Below are positions 37,523-47,343 of a stretch of 64,000 bases of DNA, one piece after another; position 1 is the stretch's first letter; each line of letters starts with the position of its first letter. Location: contig BNBX01000003.1 of the NCBI GenBank assembly GCA_014656175.1, positions 366,573 through 430,572 of the forward strand, given 5' to 3'. Below the pieces are notes generated by a model, which saw only the letters and a list, made by a program, of their open reading frames with translations, was not told the DNA's origin and ran no database searches. The DNA comes from Streptomyces werraensis. Its GTDB lineage: Bacteria > Actinomycetota > Actinomycetes > Streptomycetales > Streptomycetaceae. A program made the translations under genes and the position numbers.

Positions 37523-37582
37523 GGTGACCGGAAGCGGGGTGACCGGAAGCTGGGTGACCGAAGGCGCGGTGACCGAGGCGCG
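37523..37582. repeat. Four tandem 15-bp units beginning GGTGACCG
   Basis: GGTGACCG begins at 37523, 37538, 37553 and 37568, a strict 15-bp period. The first two units are nearly identical and the last two have drifted. They lie directly downstream of the RpiR stop codon. Confidence 0.85.
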
Positions 37583-37586
37583 GGAC

Positions 37587-38513
37587 TCAGTCCCGGAGGA
37601 AGAAGTGGTGCTCGTCGGCGACCTGCTCGTAGTCCTCGAGCCGGGCCTGCGTCCGCTCCGGGTCGGCGTCCGTCATGGCCTGCAGCAGCGCCGCGCACAT
37701 CACACCGGGCGCCGCGTACGAGTCGAAGACCAGGCGGGAGCCGGTGCCGGTGGCGAAGGTGACGTCCGCCTCGTCGACGAGCGGTCCCAGCGCCAGGTCG
37801 GTGATCAGCGCGACCTTCAGCCCGGCGCTGCGCGCCACCCGCACCGCCGTCAGCGTCTCCTGGGCGTGCCGGGGCATGGAGAACGCCAGCACCCACGTCC
37901 CGCCCGCTTCCCGCGACTGCAGCAGCGCGTCGTACGCCACGCTGCCGCCGAGCGTCACCAGCCGCACGTCCGGGTGGATACGGCGGGCTGCGTAGGCGAA
38001 GTACTCGGCGAGCGACACGGAGATGCGCAGACCCAGCACGGTGAGCGGGGTGGAGGCGGACAGCGCGCGGCCCACCTCGATGACGCGGTCGGTGTCGGCG
38101 AGATCGCGGCGCAGATTCTCCAGGTTCTCGATCTCGGCGTCGACCGCCGCCTGCAGTTCGTTCCCCCGAGGCTCCTCGGCCGGACCGGCGCCGCCTCCCG
38201 GCCGGGTGCCGAGGGTGATCGACTGAAGCTTCTCCCGCAGCGCCGGGTAGCCGCTGAACCCGACCGCCGACGCGAACCGGGTCACCGACGGCTGGCTCAC
38301 CCCGACCCGGTCCGCGAGATCGGTGATCGACAGGAACGCCGCCTCGGTGATGTGCTCGATCAGGTACTGCGCGATGCGCCGCTGGCCGGGGGAGAGCCGG
38401 GGGCGGTCGAAGAGGGCGCGGAGCTGGGCCGTGGGGGACAGCTCCGACTCCTGGCCTGCCTTGGCCGAGGTGATCGCGGATGCCTGTGCGCGTGCCTGCT
38501 GCGGCGATGGCAC
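37587..38513 (-). CDS. MurR/RpiR family regulator with SIS domain
   Basis: A 308-residue regulator. The N-terminal HTH (SPGQRRIAQYLIEHITEAAF, then ITDLADRVGVSQPSVTRFA) is the RpiR type, followed by a SIS sugar-phosphate isomerase-like domain (TPLTVLGLRISVSLAEYFAY; LALGPLVDEADVTFATGTGS). SIS domains bind phosphosugars, so it probably senses a sugar phosphate or wall-sugar intermediate. GTG 38513 is chosen for its AAGGGAGG site 7 bases upstream; GTG 38537 would be longer. No sugar gene is adjacent, so the target may be remote. The nearby 18-bp palindrome is a candidate site. Confidence 0.88.
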   Translation of the reverse strand: MPSPQQARAQASAITSAKAGQESELSPTAQLRALFDRPRLSPGQRRIAQYLIEHITEAAFLSITDLADRVGVSQPSVTRFASAVGFSGYPALREKLQSITLGTRPGGGAGPAEEPRGNELQAAVDAEIENLENLRRDLADTDRVIEVGRALSASTPLTVLGLRISVSLAEYFAYAARRIHPDVRLVTLGGSVAYDALLQSREAGGTWVLAFSMPRHAQETLTAVRVARSAGLKVALITDLALGPLVDEADVTFATGTGSRLVFDSYAAPGVMCAALLQAMTDADPERTQARLEDYEQVADEHHFFLRD

Positions 38514-38877
38514 CGGTGCGCCTCCCTTGTCTCCCACGAGGGTTCAACATAGCCCAACCCCTCACGCCACCAGCGCGGTCACCGACGGGGACCGGCCACG
38601 GAGTGCGACCGCCGACGGCCGGCACGCCGTCCGCTCCGGAGCGCGGGAAGGCGCCGGTGCCGCATCGGTGCACGCACCAGGGAGAGCACCAGGGAAGGGC
38701 CCGCGAGAACGCCCGGAAAGCGCGCGGCGAAGACCGCCTGGGCCTCACGGGGGATATCCCCGCCCGCTCAGGGAACCCGGCCACTCAGCGCCGCACGGCG
38801 ACACCGTGCCACCACGGATCGCCGCCGCGGCCGCGCAGAGACATCGCACCCCCGGCAAGACGAGGAGCACCGCGGAC
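38514..38877. other. 364-base gap, no gene seen
   Basis: Between the divergent RpiR gene and the 53-residue protein gene. It holds a tandem pair of 12-bp units CACCAGGGAGAG/CACCAGGGAAGG (38675-38698) and otherwise GC-rich sequence. Promoters in both directions must lie here, but I cannot point to them. Confidence 0.5.
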
Positions 38878-39039
38878 ATGACCGTCCCCGAGGAGAACCG
38901 GCCGAAGACGCACGACACCGACGAGACCCTCGAGTCGCGGCGCGAGGGTGACGCGCAGGCGCAGGGCGGCACCGGCCGGACCATGCGCGAGGCGCTGGAG
39001 GAGGCCGAGATCAAGCCCGACGACTACGAGGAGCGGTAG
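38878..39039 (+). CDS. Small acidic protein, 53 residues
   Basis: Frame from ATG 38878 with a GAGGAG site upstream. The product is highly acidic and hydrophilic (HDTDETLESRREGDAQAQGG, then MREALEEAEIKPDDYEER), probably largely disordered with a short helix at the end. It has no cysteine and no membrane segment. The style is like stress-induced small Streptomyces proteins. Unknown function; short length leaves some doubt. Confidence 0.65.
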   Translation: MTVPEENRPKTHDTDETLESRREGDAQAQGGTGRTMREALEEAEIKPDDYEER

Positions 39040-39165
39040 GACCTGACCTTCGGACCACGCCGCGGGCACGGGGCCCGTCCCCGGCCGCGCGGCCTGGTCC
39101 GAACGCCATGCCCGCCGCACCACCCGCCCCCGTCCCGACGCGACCGCATATCGGCAGGTGACAGC

Positions 39166-39579
39166 ATGAGCGCACTCAGCGCGCTGGAAACGGCACTGGA
39201 GAACCGATGGGAGGCCCTCTGGGCGAGGATGTCCGGGCGTGATCCGCTCGAACTCGTCGACGCCCTGCGGCGCGAGTGCGACAGCAACGCGGTGGTGTGC
39301 CGAGCGGGAAGGGTGATGGTCCCCAACGCCTACGACGTCGAACTGTCGGCCCCCGTGCACGAGGAGCTCACCCGGCGCGGCGACAGCGTCGGCCAGGTGC
39401 TCACCGACCGGCTGGCCCGGCACGCCGCCCGCAACGGCTACGAATGGGCGGGCCCGCTCACCGTGCACGTCCGCCGCTCCGCCGAGGTGCCCAACGGCCG
39501 CTACCGCGTGGCCAGTACGGTGATGCGGCACGTGAGCGCGGTCGGTTTCCGGCGCGCGGCCCAGCCGGTCGACGGCTGA
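39166..39579 (+). CDS. DUF3662 (FhaA N-terminal) domain protein without FHA domain
   Basis: A 137-residue protein that matches the N-terminal domain of FhaA-like proteins: LETALENRWEALWARM, PLELVDALRRECDSNAVVC, VMVPNAYDVELSAPVHEEL, then GPLTVHVRRSAEV. In FhaA this domain precedes an FHA phosphopeptide-binding domain; here the protein stops just after it. FhaA works with serine/threonine kinases and wall-division proteins, but this short form has no FHA domain. Start ATG 39166 is preceded by GGCAGGTG. Function unknown. Confidence 0.85.
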   Translation: MSALSALETALENRWEALWARMSGRDPLELVDALRRECDSNAVVCRAGRVMVPNAYDVELSAPVHEELTRRGDSVGQVLTDRLARHAARNGYEWAGPLTVHVRRSAEVPNGRYRVASTVMRHVSAVGFRRAAQPVDG

Positions 39580-39588
39580 GGTGCGTGC

Positions 39589-39611
39589 GTGAGCCGGTGG
39601 GACCGGCTCAC
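39589..39611. terminator. Bidirectional hairpin between DUF3662 and GT-C genes
   Basis: Perfect 10-bp stem GTGAGCCGGT (39589-39598), loop GGG, ACCGGCTCAC (39602-39611). The right arm covers the stop of the convergent minus-strand gene. Confidence 0.8.
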
Positions 39612-41212
39612 CTCCGGTAGATCGTGATCGAGTGCCCCACCTGATCGATCCGCCTGCTGCTGTCGATGAGTTCGGCCAGCCGCCCGGTCGCCTTGGCCGC
39701 CGCAGAGTCCGACACCACCAGCACCCCGTGCACCGCGTCGGGCGGTACCCGGCGCGGATCGCGCGCGTCGATCCCGTAGTACGCGGGCAGGCCCGCCCCC
39801 TTGTACACCAGCCAGATCCGCTCGCCCCGGTACCGCTCGTCCAGCCGGTCGGCGAGCCGGCCGAGGTCCTGGCCCCAGTCGACGTTGGAGTCGTGGAGCC
39901 GGTACCTGGTCCGCTCGGGACCGCCGAACGCCTCGTTGGAGTACGGCAGATAGAAGGGGAACGTCCGCAGCGAGCTGACGGCGACGAACACCACCATCGC
40001 GCCCGTCACCACCGGCGCCCACCGCCACCGCACGAGCACCACGCACCCGGCGGCCACCGCGAGGAACATCGGCAGGAACACCGCGTACCGGGTGCCGAAG
40101 TCCCGCGACCCGTACATGGCCGCGGCCAGCAGCACCGCGGGCGCCGCCAGCAGATACGGCGCCGCGGGCCGCAGCGGACGCAGGACCGTCACCGTCACCG
40201 CGCCCGCCGCCCACAGCGCCAGCGCGCCCAGCGGCGTCTTCACCAGCAGAGCGACCGGCAGGTAGTACCAGAGCGACCCCGTGTACAGCCTCCCGAGGAG
40301 GAAGCCCTGCCAGGGCCGGTTCTCCAGGCCGAACTGCAGCCGCACGCCGTCCCGGAACGGCTCGGGCAGCGGCAGCAGCTGGACGGCGAGGCCGCGCGGT
40401 CCGCCGACCGCGGGGATGGGCTGCGGCGGCCCCCACCGCAGGCGGGGATCGACGGCCAGGTACGCCATCCACACGGCGGCGCACGTCGCCAACGCGAACA
40501 CCGCGGCCCCGCCGGCCGCCCGGATCACCCGGCGTGACCCGGCGCACCACACCGACACCGCCGCGACGGCCGTCAGCACCGGCAGCGCGGGCAGCACGCT
40601 CATCTTCGTGGCCACCGCCGCCCCGAACGCGCCGCCCGCCAGCGGCACGTACAGTCGCGGCCTGGTCCGGGCCCGCCACAGCAGCCACGCCGACGTCAGC
40701 ACGAAACCGGCGGCCGGGACGTCCAGGGTGGCCAGCGAGCCGTGCGCGATCACGTCGGGGGAGAGGCAGTAGAGGGCGAGCGCCACCAGCGCGCCCGCGC
40801 GGCCCGCCAGTTCGCGCGACAACGCGAACACCACCAGTCCGAACGCGAGCGTCAGCACGATCACCGGCAGGCGGGCCCAGAACATCACCCGCCACGGGTC
40901 GTTGCCCGACCCGTACAGCAGCCTCCGCCCCAACTCGGTCTGATCGCCGTCGAATCCCGGCTCCAGACGCGGGTCGGCGACCGACACCCCGGCCGCGATC
41001 ACCAGCTTGCCGAGCGGCGGATGTTCGGGATTGAAGCGGAGGCTGTGCTCGTGCAGGTAGACCGCGGCCGTGCCCACGTACACGGGTTCGTCGATCGTCG
41101 GCGTCTGCCGCAGGGCGGCCGTGACCATCGCCACGGCCATCTGCCCCAGCAGCAGGACGACCAGTACGGGCACGCCCCACCGCCGCGCCCGCACCGTCAC
41201 CTGACGCCTCAT
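39608..41212 (-). CDS. GT-C fold membrane glycosyltransferase (GT39/PMT-like)
   Basis: A 534-residue multi-pass membrane protein. The first extracellular loop carries TIDEPVYVGTA (acidic Asp-Glu of GT-C enzymes) and FNPEHPPLGKL, both characteristic of PMT-type glycosyltransferases that use polyprenyl-phosphate sugars. About ten hydrophobic segments follow, then a C-terminal extracellular region (HDSNVDWGQDLGRLADRL). The sugar and acceptor (protein or wall polymer) are unknown. ATG 41212 was chosen; GTG 41221 is possible. A GNAT gene and a nucleoside-kinase-like gene lie upstream on the same strand. Confidence 0.87.
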   Translation of the reverse strand: MRRQVTVRARRWGVPVLVVLLLGQMAVAMVTAALRQTPTIDEPVYVGTAAVYLHEHSLRFNPEHPPLGKLVIAAGVSVADPRLEPGFDGDQTELGRRLLYGSGNDPWRVMFWARLPVIVLTLAFGLVVFALSRELAGRAGALVALALYCLSPDVIAHGSLATLDVPAAGFVLTSAWLLWRARTRPRLYVPLAGGAFGAAVATKMSVLPALPVLTAVAAVSVWCAGSRRVIRAAGGAAVFALATCAAVWMAYLAVDPRLRWGPPQPIPAVGGPRGLAVQLLPLPEPFRDGVRLQFGLENRPWQGFLLGRLYTGSLWYYLPVALLVKTPLGALALWAAGAVTVTVLRPLRPAAPYLLAAPAVLLAAAMYGSRDFGTRYAVFLPMFLAVAAGCVVLVRWRWAPVVTGAMVVFVAVSSLRTFPFYLPYSNEAFGGPERTRYRLHDSNVDWGQDLGRLADRLDERYRGERIWLVYKGAGLPAYYGIDARDPRRVPPDAVHGVLVVSDSAAAKATGRLAELIDSSRRIDQVGHSITIYRR

Positions 41213-41249
41213 GCGCCCCACTCTGGCACCGACGCGCCCTCGGCGTGCG

Positions 41250-41753
41250 TCATCGTGCCGTTTCCGCCGGGCGCGGTGCCCGCGCGGCCAGTCGCTCCAG
41301 CGCCCCGCCGGTCAGCCGGCACACCGTCCATTCCTTCAGCAGCTCCGCGCCCAGGGACTCGTAGAAGGCGATCGCCGGTTCGTTCCAGTCCAGCACGACC
41401 CACTCGAACCGCTCGAAGCCGTGGTCCCGGCAGATCGCCGCCAGCTCGGCGAGCAGCGCCTTGCCGTGCCCGGCGCCCCGGGTGCGCGGGCGGACGTACA
41501 GGTCCTCCAGGTGCATGCCGCGCGTGCCCGTCCAGGTCGAGAAGCGCGGGAACCACAGCGCGAAGCCCACGACGTCACCGGTGGCGTCGTCCTCGGCGAC
41601 GAGGACGGAAGCGGCGGGGTGCTCGCCGAACAGCGCGGCACGCAGCTGGTCCTCGGTGGCGCGGGCCTGCCCGGCGGCCTTCTCGTAGGCGGCGAGTTCG
41701 CGGATCATCGCGTGGATCTCGGGGACGTCGTGCACGGTGGCTGCTCTGATCAT
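41250..41753 (-). CDS. GNAT acetyltransferase, diamine (SSAT)-like
   Basis: A 167-residue GNAT. It shows MIRAATVHDVPEIHAMIREL, FSTWTGTRGMHLEDLYVRP, the acetyl-CoA loop RGAGHGKALL, and FEWVVLDWNEPAIAFYESLG. The FSTW/HLEDLYV pattern matches spermidine/diamine acetyltransferase-type enzymes; a polyamine or related amine is likely. The start is the ATG at 41753. It lies between the kinase-like gene and the GT-C gene on the same strand, with short gaps, and may share a transcript. Confidence 0.9.
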   Translation of the reverse strand: MIRAATVHDVPEIHAMIRELAAYEKAAGQARATEDQLRAALFGEHPAASVLVAEDDATGDVVGFALWFPRFSTWTGTRGMHLEDLYVRPRTRGAGHGKALLAELAAICRDHGFERFEWVVLDWNEPAIAFYESLGAELLKEWTVCRLTGGALERLAARAPRPAETAR

Positions 41754-41817
41754 GGACGTGAGCCTGCTGTGCGGGACGCCTCCGCGTCCACCCGGTTCCG
41801 CCGACCGGACAGGGCCC

Positions 41818-42465
41818 TCAGGTCAGTTCCTCCACCGGCACGACCAGGTCCGCGCGGTCGCGGGTCGCCGCCACCAGGGCCGCGTTGCGCTCGTCGGAGC
41901 GCTCCACCCAGGCGACCGCCTCCTCGTGCGCCTTGCCGAACCGCTCGTGACGGGCGATCAGCCGCCGCACCCGCCGCTCCTCGTCCGCCGCGCAGAACCA
42001 CACCTCGTCCAGCAGCGGGCGTACCCGCCCCCACGCGCCGGTGCCGAGCAGCAGGTAGTTGCCCTCCGTGACGACGAGGCGCGCGGCCGGGGGCACGGGA
42101 ACCGCCCCGGCCAGGGGCTGCTCCAGCTCGCGTTCGAAGCCGGGGGCGTACACCACCTCGTCCGCCTCGGCCTCGTCCCGCAGCCGTCGCAGCAGCGCCG
42201 CGTACCCGGCCGCGTCGAAGGTGTCGGGGGCGCCCTTGCGGTCCCGGCGGCCCAGCCGCTCCAGCTCCGCGTCGGCGAGGTGGAAGCCGTCCATGGGAAC
42301 GTACGCCACCCACGGCTCGCCCGTGCCGTTCAGCTCGCGCACCAGACGTTCCGCGAGTGTGGACTTGCCCGCGCCGGGGCTGCCGGCGATGCCGAGGATC
42401 GCGCGCCGCCCGCCCCGGGGGAGGGCGCGGGCGCGGCGGAGGAGGTCGTCGAAGGTCAGCGCCAC
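41818..42465 (-). CDS. Nucleoside/nucleotide (uridine) kinase-like P-loop protein
   Basis: About 215 residues. The Walker A loop is [19 protein letters not shown], followed by [19 protein letters not shown] and TEGNYLLL, which match the uridine kinase/pantothenate kinase-like group. The later helix with [20 protein letters not shown] is the lid. It phosphorylates an alcohol group, probably of a nucleoside, sugar or cofactor precursor; the substrate is not set by sequence. GTG 42465 is used; no strong ribosome site is seen and GTG 42504 is possible. Divergent from the beta-phosphoglucomutase gene. Confidence 0.82.
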   Translation of the reverse strand: MALTFDDLLRRARALPRGGRRAILGIAGSPGAGKSTLAERLVRELNGTGEPWVAYVPMDGFHLADAELERLGRRDRKGAPDTFDAAGYAALLRRLRDEAEADEVVYAPGFERELEQPLAGAVPVPPAARLVVTEGNYLLLGTGAWGRVRPLLDEVWFCAADEERRVRRLIARHERFGKAHEEAVAWVERSDERNAALVAATRDRADLVVPVEELT

Positions 42466-42557
42466 ACGGGAGAGTGTGTCATCCGGGAAGCCGCACCCCG
42501 CCACCCGTGTGGCCCGCGCCACTCACTGTCCCGGCCCGTACGGGGAACGGTGACGGT

Positions 42558-43295
42558 ATGACGGATCTGGGTCTGCCCGAAGACATCGAGGCGTGCCTCT
42601 TCGACCTCGACGGCGTCGTGACGAACACGGCCGTCGTGCACGCCGCCGCGTGGAAGGAGATGTTCGACGCCTTCCTGCGGGAGCGGGACGGCGAGCGCTT
42701 CGCGCCCTTCACCGCCGCCGACTACGACGCGTACGTGGACGGCAGGCCGCGCGCCGACGGGGTGCGCACCTTCCTCGCGTCCCGGGGCGTCGAGCTGCCC
42801 GAGGGCGGCCCTGACGACCCGCCGGCCGCCGCCACCGTGCACGGGCTGGGCAACCGCAAGAACGAGCTGCTGCTCGCGAGGATCCGCACCGACGGCGTGG
42901 AGCCCTACGACTCCACCCTGCGCTATCTGCGCGCCGTCCGCGCGCACGGCCTGCGCACCGCGATCGTCTCCTCCAGCGCCAACTGCCGTGACGTGCTGCG
43001 CTCGATCGACGCCGAGGACCTCTTCGACGTACGGATCGACGGGGTGGTCGCCGCCGAGCGGGGCCTGCCGGGCAAGCCCGCGCCCGACACCTTCCTCGCC
43101 GCCGCCCGCGAACTGGGCGTGGAGCCCGCGCGGGCGGCGGTGTTCGAGGACGCGCTGGCCGGCATGGACGCCGGACGCGCCGGAAAGTTCGGGTACGTCG
43201 TCGGCGTGGACCGCGTCGGCCAGGCCGATGCCCTGTACGCGCACGGCGCCGACCGGGTCGTCGGCGACCTGTCCGAGCTCGGGGGTGACGCGTGA
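42558..43295 (+). CDS. pgmB: Beta-phosphoglucomutase (HAD family)
   Basis: A 245-residue HAD phosphatase-fold protein. The catalytic Asp pair is in [12 protein letters not shown] (DxD, about residues 16-18). It has the cap insertion [15 protein letters not shown], motif 2 TAIVSSSAN, the Lys in [14 protein letters not shown], and motif 4 [10 protein letters not shown]. It converts beta-glucose 1-phosphate to glucose 6-phosphate. It overlaps the following GH65 phosphorylase by 4 bases (GTGA), the classic pairing for phosphorolysis of alpha-glucobioses. The start is ATG 42558, with GGGGAACGG upstream. Confidence 0.92.
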   Translation: MTDLGLPEDIEACLFDLDGVVTNTAVVHAAAWKEMFDAFLRERDGERFAPFTAADYDAYVDGRPRADGVRTFLASRGVELPEGGPDDPPAAATVHGLGNRKNELLLARIRTDGVEPYDSTLRYLRAVRAHGLRTAIVSSSANCRDVLRSIDAEDLFDVRIDGVVAAERGLPGKPAPDTFLAAARELGVEPARAAVFEDALAGMDAGRAGKFGYVVGVDRVGQADALYAHGADRVVGDLSELGGDA

Positions 43296-45649
43296 CCCGC
43301 GGCGACCGCTGGTACGACATCGACCCCTGGACCGTGCGGGAACGCGGCCTGGACCTGGAGCGGCTGCCGCAGAGCGAGTCGGTGTTCGCGCTGTCCAACG
43401 GCCACGTCGGCTGGCGCGGCAACCTCGACGAGGGCGAACCGCACGGCCTGCCCGGCTCCTACCTCAACGGCGTCCACGAACTCCACCCGCTGCCCTACGC
43501 CGAGGCGGGCTACGGCTACCCCGAGTCCGGGCAGACCGTCATCGACGTCACCAACGGCAAGGTGATCCGCCTCCTCGTCGACGACGAGCCGTTCGATCTG
43601 CGCTACGGGAGTCTCGTCCACCACGAACGCACCCTCGACCTGCGCCGGGGCGTGCTGACGCGGGTCTGCGAGTGGACCTCGCCGGCCGGTTCCACCGTCC
43701 GGGTGCGCTCCACCCGGCTGGTGTCCCTCACCCAGCGGGCCGTCGCGGCCGTCGCCTACGAGGTGGAGCCCGTCGACAGCCGCACCCGGGTGGTGGTGCA
43801 GTCCGAACTCGTCGCCAACGAGTCCCTGCCCGGACCCGACGGCGACCCGCGCGCCGCCCGCGCCCTGCGGTCCCCGCTGGAGCACGAGGAGGACTTCGCC
43901 CAGGGCGGCCGGCTGCGGCTGGTGCACCGCACCCGGCACAGCGGCCTGCGGGTCGCCGTAGCCGCCGACCACGTCGTCGACGGGCCCGGACGGACCGTCA
44001 CCGACAGCGAGAGCGACGTCGACACGGCCCGGCTGACGGTCACCTCCGTGCTGGAGCCGGGCGAGCGGCTCCGGGTGGAGAAGTTCGTCGCCCACGGCTG
44101 GTCCGGCGTCCGCTCCCGGCCCGCGATGAGCGACCAGGTGGAGGCGGCGCTGGCGGCCGCCGCGCACAGCGGCTGGCAGGGCCTCCTCGACGAACAGCGC
44201 GACTACCTGGACGCGTTCTGGAGCCGCGCCGACGTGGAGGTCGACGGTGACGAGGAGATCCAGCAGGCCGTGCGCTTCGCCCTGTTCCACGTCCTCCAGG
44301 CGGGCGCCCGCGCCGAGCGGCGCGCGATACCCGCCAAGGGCCTGACCGGCTCCGGCTACGACGGGCACGCCTTCTGGGACACCGAGGTGTTCGTGCTGCC
44401 CCTGCTGATCTGCACGGTGCCGCAGGCGGCCGCCGAGGCGCTGCGCTGGCGGCAGAGCACCCTGCCCGCCGCCCGGGAGCGCGCCGCCCAGCTCGGCCTG
44501 CGCGGCGCCGCGTTCCCCTGGCGCACCATCCAGGGCCCCGAGGGCTCCGCGTACTGGCCGGCCGGCACCGCGGCCTTCCATGTCAACGCGGGCATCGCCG
44601 ACGCCGTCGTGCGGTACGTCCAGGCCACCGGCGACGAGCGCTTCGAACGGGACACGGGCGTGGAGCTGCTGGTGGAGACCGCCCGGCTGTGGCGCTCCCT
44701 GGGCCACCACGACGACCGGGGCGTCTTCCACATCGACGGGGTCACCGGACCGGACGAGTACAGCGCCGTCGCCGACGACAACACGTACACCAACCTCATG
44801 GCCCGCGCGAACCTGCTCGCCGCCGCCGACGCGTGCAAGCGGCACCCCGACCGGGCGGCCGCGCTGGACGTCGACGAGGAGGAGAGCGCGAGCTGGCGGG
44901 ACGCCGCGGAAGCCGTGCACCTGCCGTACGACGACGAACTCGGCGTGCACGAGCAGCACGCGGGGTTCACCCGTCACCAGCGGTGGGACTTCGCCTCCAC
45001 CCGTGCCGACCAGTATCCGCTGATGCTGCACTTCCCGTACTTCGACCTCTACCGCAAACAGGTGATCAAACAAGCCGATCTCGTGCTCGCGATGCACACC
45101 CGCGCCGACTGGTTCGAGGAGCGCCACGACGAGGAACAGATCGCCCGGAACTTCGCCTACTACGAGCCGCTGACCGTCCGCGACTCCTCCCTGTCCGCCT
45201 GTGTCCAGGCCGTGATGGCCGCCCGCACCGGACACCTGGACCTGGCGTACGCGTACACCGCCGAGGCCGCGCTGATGGACCTCGCGGATCTGGAGCACAA
45301 CACCCGCGACGGGCTCCACATCGCCTCCTTGGCCGGGGCGTGGACCGCGCTGGTCGCCGGGTTCGGCGGCATGCGCTGGGACGACGACGGCCTCCGCTTC
45401 GCACCCCGGCTGCCGCCCGGACTGCGCCGGCTCGCCTTCACCCTCGGCCACCGGGACCGGTGCCTGCACGTGGAGATCACCGCCGGGCGCGCCACGTACC
45501 GGCTGCGCTCCGGACCGCCGCTGACCCTCCGTCACCACGGCAGGGAGCTGACCGTCGGCGTGGACGCCCCCGTGGAGGTTCCCGTGCCCGTGCCCGCCCC
45601 GCGGCGGTCGCCCGAGCAGCCCCGGCACCGCCGCCCTCACGCGCGCTGA
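43292..45649 (+). CDS. GH65 family disaccharide phosphorylase (kojibiose/trehalose-like)
   Basis: A 785-residue GH65 enzyme. It has an N-terminal beta-sandwich, then an (alpha/alpha)6 barrel with [25 protein letters not shown], the catalytic Glu in TGPDEYS (about residue 489) and the phosphate-binding run [10 protein letters not shown], and a short C-terminal sheet with a disordered tail. GH65 phosphorylases invert the anomeric bond and release beta-glucose 1-phosphate from trehalose, kojibiose, nigerose or maltose. The coupled beta-phosphoglucomutase then makes glucose 6-phosphate. The exact disaccharide cannot be told. It starts at GTG 43292. Confidence 0.93.
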   Translation: MTRGDRWYDIDPWTVRERGLDLERLPQSESVFALSNGHVGWRGNLDEGEPHGLPGSYLNGVHELHPLPYAEAGYGYPESGQTVIDVTNGKVIRLLVDDEPFDLRYGSLVHHERTLDLRRGVLTRVCEWTSPAGSTVRVRSTRLVSLTQRAVAAVAYEVEPVDSRTRVVVQSELVANESLPGPDGDPRAARALRSPLEHEEDFAQGGRLRLVHRTRHSGLRVAVAADHVVDGPGRTVTDSESDVDTARLTVTSVLEPGERLRVEKFVAHGWSGVRSRPAMSDQVEAALAAAAHSGWQGLLDEQRDYLDAFWSRADVEVDGDEEIQQAVRFALFHVLQAGARAERRAIPAKGLTGSGYDGHAFWDTEVFVLPLLICTVPQAAAEALRWRQSTLPAARERAAQLGLRGAAFPWRTIQGPEGSAYWPAGTAAFHVNAGIADAVVRYVQATGDERFERDTGVELLVETARLWRSLGHHDDRGVFHIDGVTGPDEYSAVADDNTYTNLMARANLLAAADACKRHPDRAAALDVDEEESASWRDAAEAVHLPYDDELGVHEQHAGFTRHQRWDFASTRADQYPLMLHFPYFDLYRKQVIKQADLVLAMHTRADWFEERHDEEQIARNFAYYEPLTVRDSSLSACVQAVMAARTGHLDLAYAYTAEAALMDLADLEHNTRDGLHIASLAGAWTALVAGFGGMRWDDDGLRFAPRLPPGLRRLAFTLGHRDRCLHVEITAGRATYRLRSGPPLTLRHHGRELTVGVDAPVEVPVPVPAPRRSPEQPRHRRPHAR

Positions 45650-45812
45650 CAATGCGTTCAGATGATTTTCGGCCGTGTACCGCCTGCGTGGCCGACCGGT
45701 ACGGGTTAGCTTTGGCCATGATTCCCTCATATCCGTCTTCCCCACGACGTGGGGCCCAAGGGGCTCATGGTGGGGGACGGCACTCCAGACCGGCGGCAGC
45801 GAAGGACGGACG

Positions 45813-47306
45813 ATGACCCACGGCGCCGGCGCCCCGCCGACCGTCAACCGGCGGAGCGACGAACGCTCACGGCCCGCCGGCCCGAGAACAGCAGGTGACG
45901 CACGGCCGCTCGCGGTGCTCGCCGTCGTGTTCACCCTGGCGCAACTCGTCGTGACCCGGCCGACCCTGGGCCTGGGCTGGGACGAGATCGTCTACACCAG
46001 CCAGGTCACCACGCACCACCCGGCCGCCTTCTTCAGCGCCCCCCGCTCCCGTGGCGTCTCCCTGCTGGTCGCGCCCGTCGCGTCCTGGTCCGACTCCACC
46101 GTGCTGCTGCGGATCTACCTCGCGGCGCTCTCCGGACTCGGCCTCCACCTCGCCCTGCGCGTCTGGCGCGGCCTGTTCCCCACCCGCGTGCTGGTCGTCG
46201 CCGGCGCCTTCTTCGCCTCCCTGTGGGTGACCCTCTTCTACGGTCCCCAGGCCATGCCCAACTACTGGGTGGCCGTCGGCGCGCTGATCGCCGTGGGGGC
46301 GTTCCTGCGCCACCGCGAGGACCCCTCCTCCACGGGCATGCCGTGGGCCGTCGTCGCGGGGGCCGCGCTCATGGCGTGGATGCGGCCCACCGACGCCGTA
46401 TGGGTGACGCTGCCGCTGCTCGTCCTCGCGGCGGTGTGGCGGCGTCCCCGCCTCCTGGCGGCCGTCGTGGGCGGACTGCTGGCCGGCGGGGTGCCGTGGG
46501 TGATCGAGGCGTACGCGTCGTTCGGCGGCCTCTCCGAACGGCTGGCCGAGGCGTCCCGCATCCAGGGCGGACTCGGCCTCCACATGGCCGTCGACGACCA
46601 GCTCCGCAGCCTCGGCGGACGCGCCCTGTGCCGCCCCTGCACCGGGGAGATGCCCCACCCGGTGATCACCCTGTGGTGGTTCGTGCTGCCGGTGCTCGCC
46701 GTGCTCGGCCTGGTCGTCGCCGTACGGGCCGGCCGCGCCCTGCGCACCGCCGTTCCCCTGGCCTGCGCCGCCACCGCCGCGCTGCCGTACCTGTTCACCA
46801 TCGCCTACGCGGCGCCGCGCTTCCTCCAGCCCGCCTACGCGCTGCTCGCGATCCCTGTCGCCGACGCCCTGTGGTACCTGGTCACGGCGCCGCGCGGGCG
46901 GTGGCGGACGGTCCTGCGGACGGTGGTCGCGGCAGGACTGGCGGGCCATCTGGCGGTGCAGCTGGCCGTGGCGGTGCACACCGCGAACCGCTCCGCCGCC
47001 GGCCGCGAGGACTGGGCCCGCACCGCCGAGGGACTGCACCGGCTCGGCGTCAGCCCGCCCTGCCTGATCACCGGCCACGAGTCCATCCCCATCGGCTACT
47101 ACACGGGCTGCTCCTCCGGCGCGACCGCCGGGAACAACGAGAACATGACGGCCGAGGACATCCGGCGCACCGCCGAACGCGTCCCGGTCGCCGAGATCAC
47201 CCGCGCCGGCAGCAGGCCCAACGGCTACGCGCGGACCTGGCCCGTCCACCGCGTCGAGGACTACGACGTCCGCGTCGCGCCCGCCCCGGACACCCCACGG
47301 GAGTGA
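45813..47306 (+). CDS. Multi-pass membrane glycosyltransferase-like protein (GT-C type)
   Basis: A 497-residue membrane protein with about ten helices. It shows the first-loop motif LGLGWDEIVYTSQV, where the acidic Asp-Glu resembles the GT-C catalytic region, and two positively flanked helices. The C-terminal region (CLITGHESIPIGYYTGCSSG) is outside and contains a conserved-looking Cys pair. I place it with dolichyl-phosphate-mannose-type transferases by layout; the substrate is unknown. The ATG at 45813 has AAGGACGG upstream. The 163-base gap before it has a CCCCACG-a-CGTGGGG palindrome (45740-45754). Confidence 0.75.
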   Translation: MTHGAGAPPTVNRRSDERSRPAGPRTAGDARPLAVLAVVFTLAQLVVTRPTLGLGWDEIVYTSQVTTHHPAAFFSAPRSRGVSLLVAPVASWSDSTVLLRIYLAALSGLGLHLALRVWRGLFPTRVLVVAGAFFASLWVTLFYGPQAMPNYWVAVGALIAVGAFLRHREDPSSTGMPWAVVAGAALMAWMRPTDAVWVTLPLLVLAAVWRRPRLLAAVVGGLLAGGVPWVIEAYASFGGLSERLAEASRIQGGLGLHMAVDDQLRSLGGRALCRPCTGEMPHPVITLWWFVLPVLAVLGLVVAVRAGRALRTAVPLACAATAALPYLFTIAYAAPRFLQPAYALLAIPVADALWYLVTAPRGRWRTVLRTVVAAGLAGHLAVQLAVAVHTANRSAAGREDWARTAEGLHRLGVSPPCLITGHESIPIGYYTGCSSGATAGNNENMTAEDIRRTAERVPVAEITRAGSRPNGYARTWPVHRVEDYDVRVAPAPDTPRE

Positions 47307-47343
47307 GATCCAGGGGTTTTGCCGCAGGCCGGGCAGCTCACGG

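Larger units (their letters stand above)
37132..37586. other. 455-base gap with AT-rich island and tandem repeats
   Basis: No coding frame here looks real. The gap holds an AT-rich island (about 37428-37490) with TATTTATATATG, a perfect inverted repeat GCATGAA-aaca-TTCATGC (37461-37478), and four 15-bp tandem units (37523-37582) just after the RpiR stop. It should contain the promoter of the 36763-37131 gene and possibly an operator. Confidence 0.7.
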
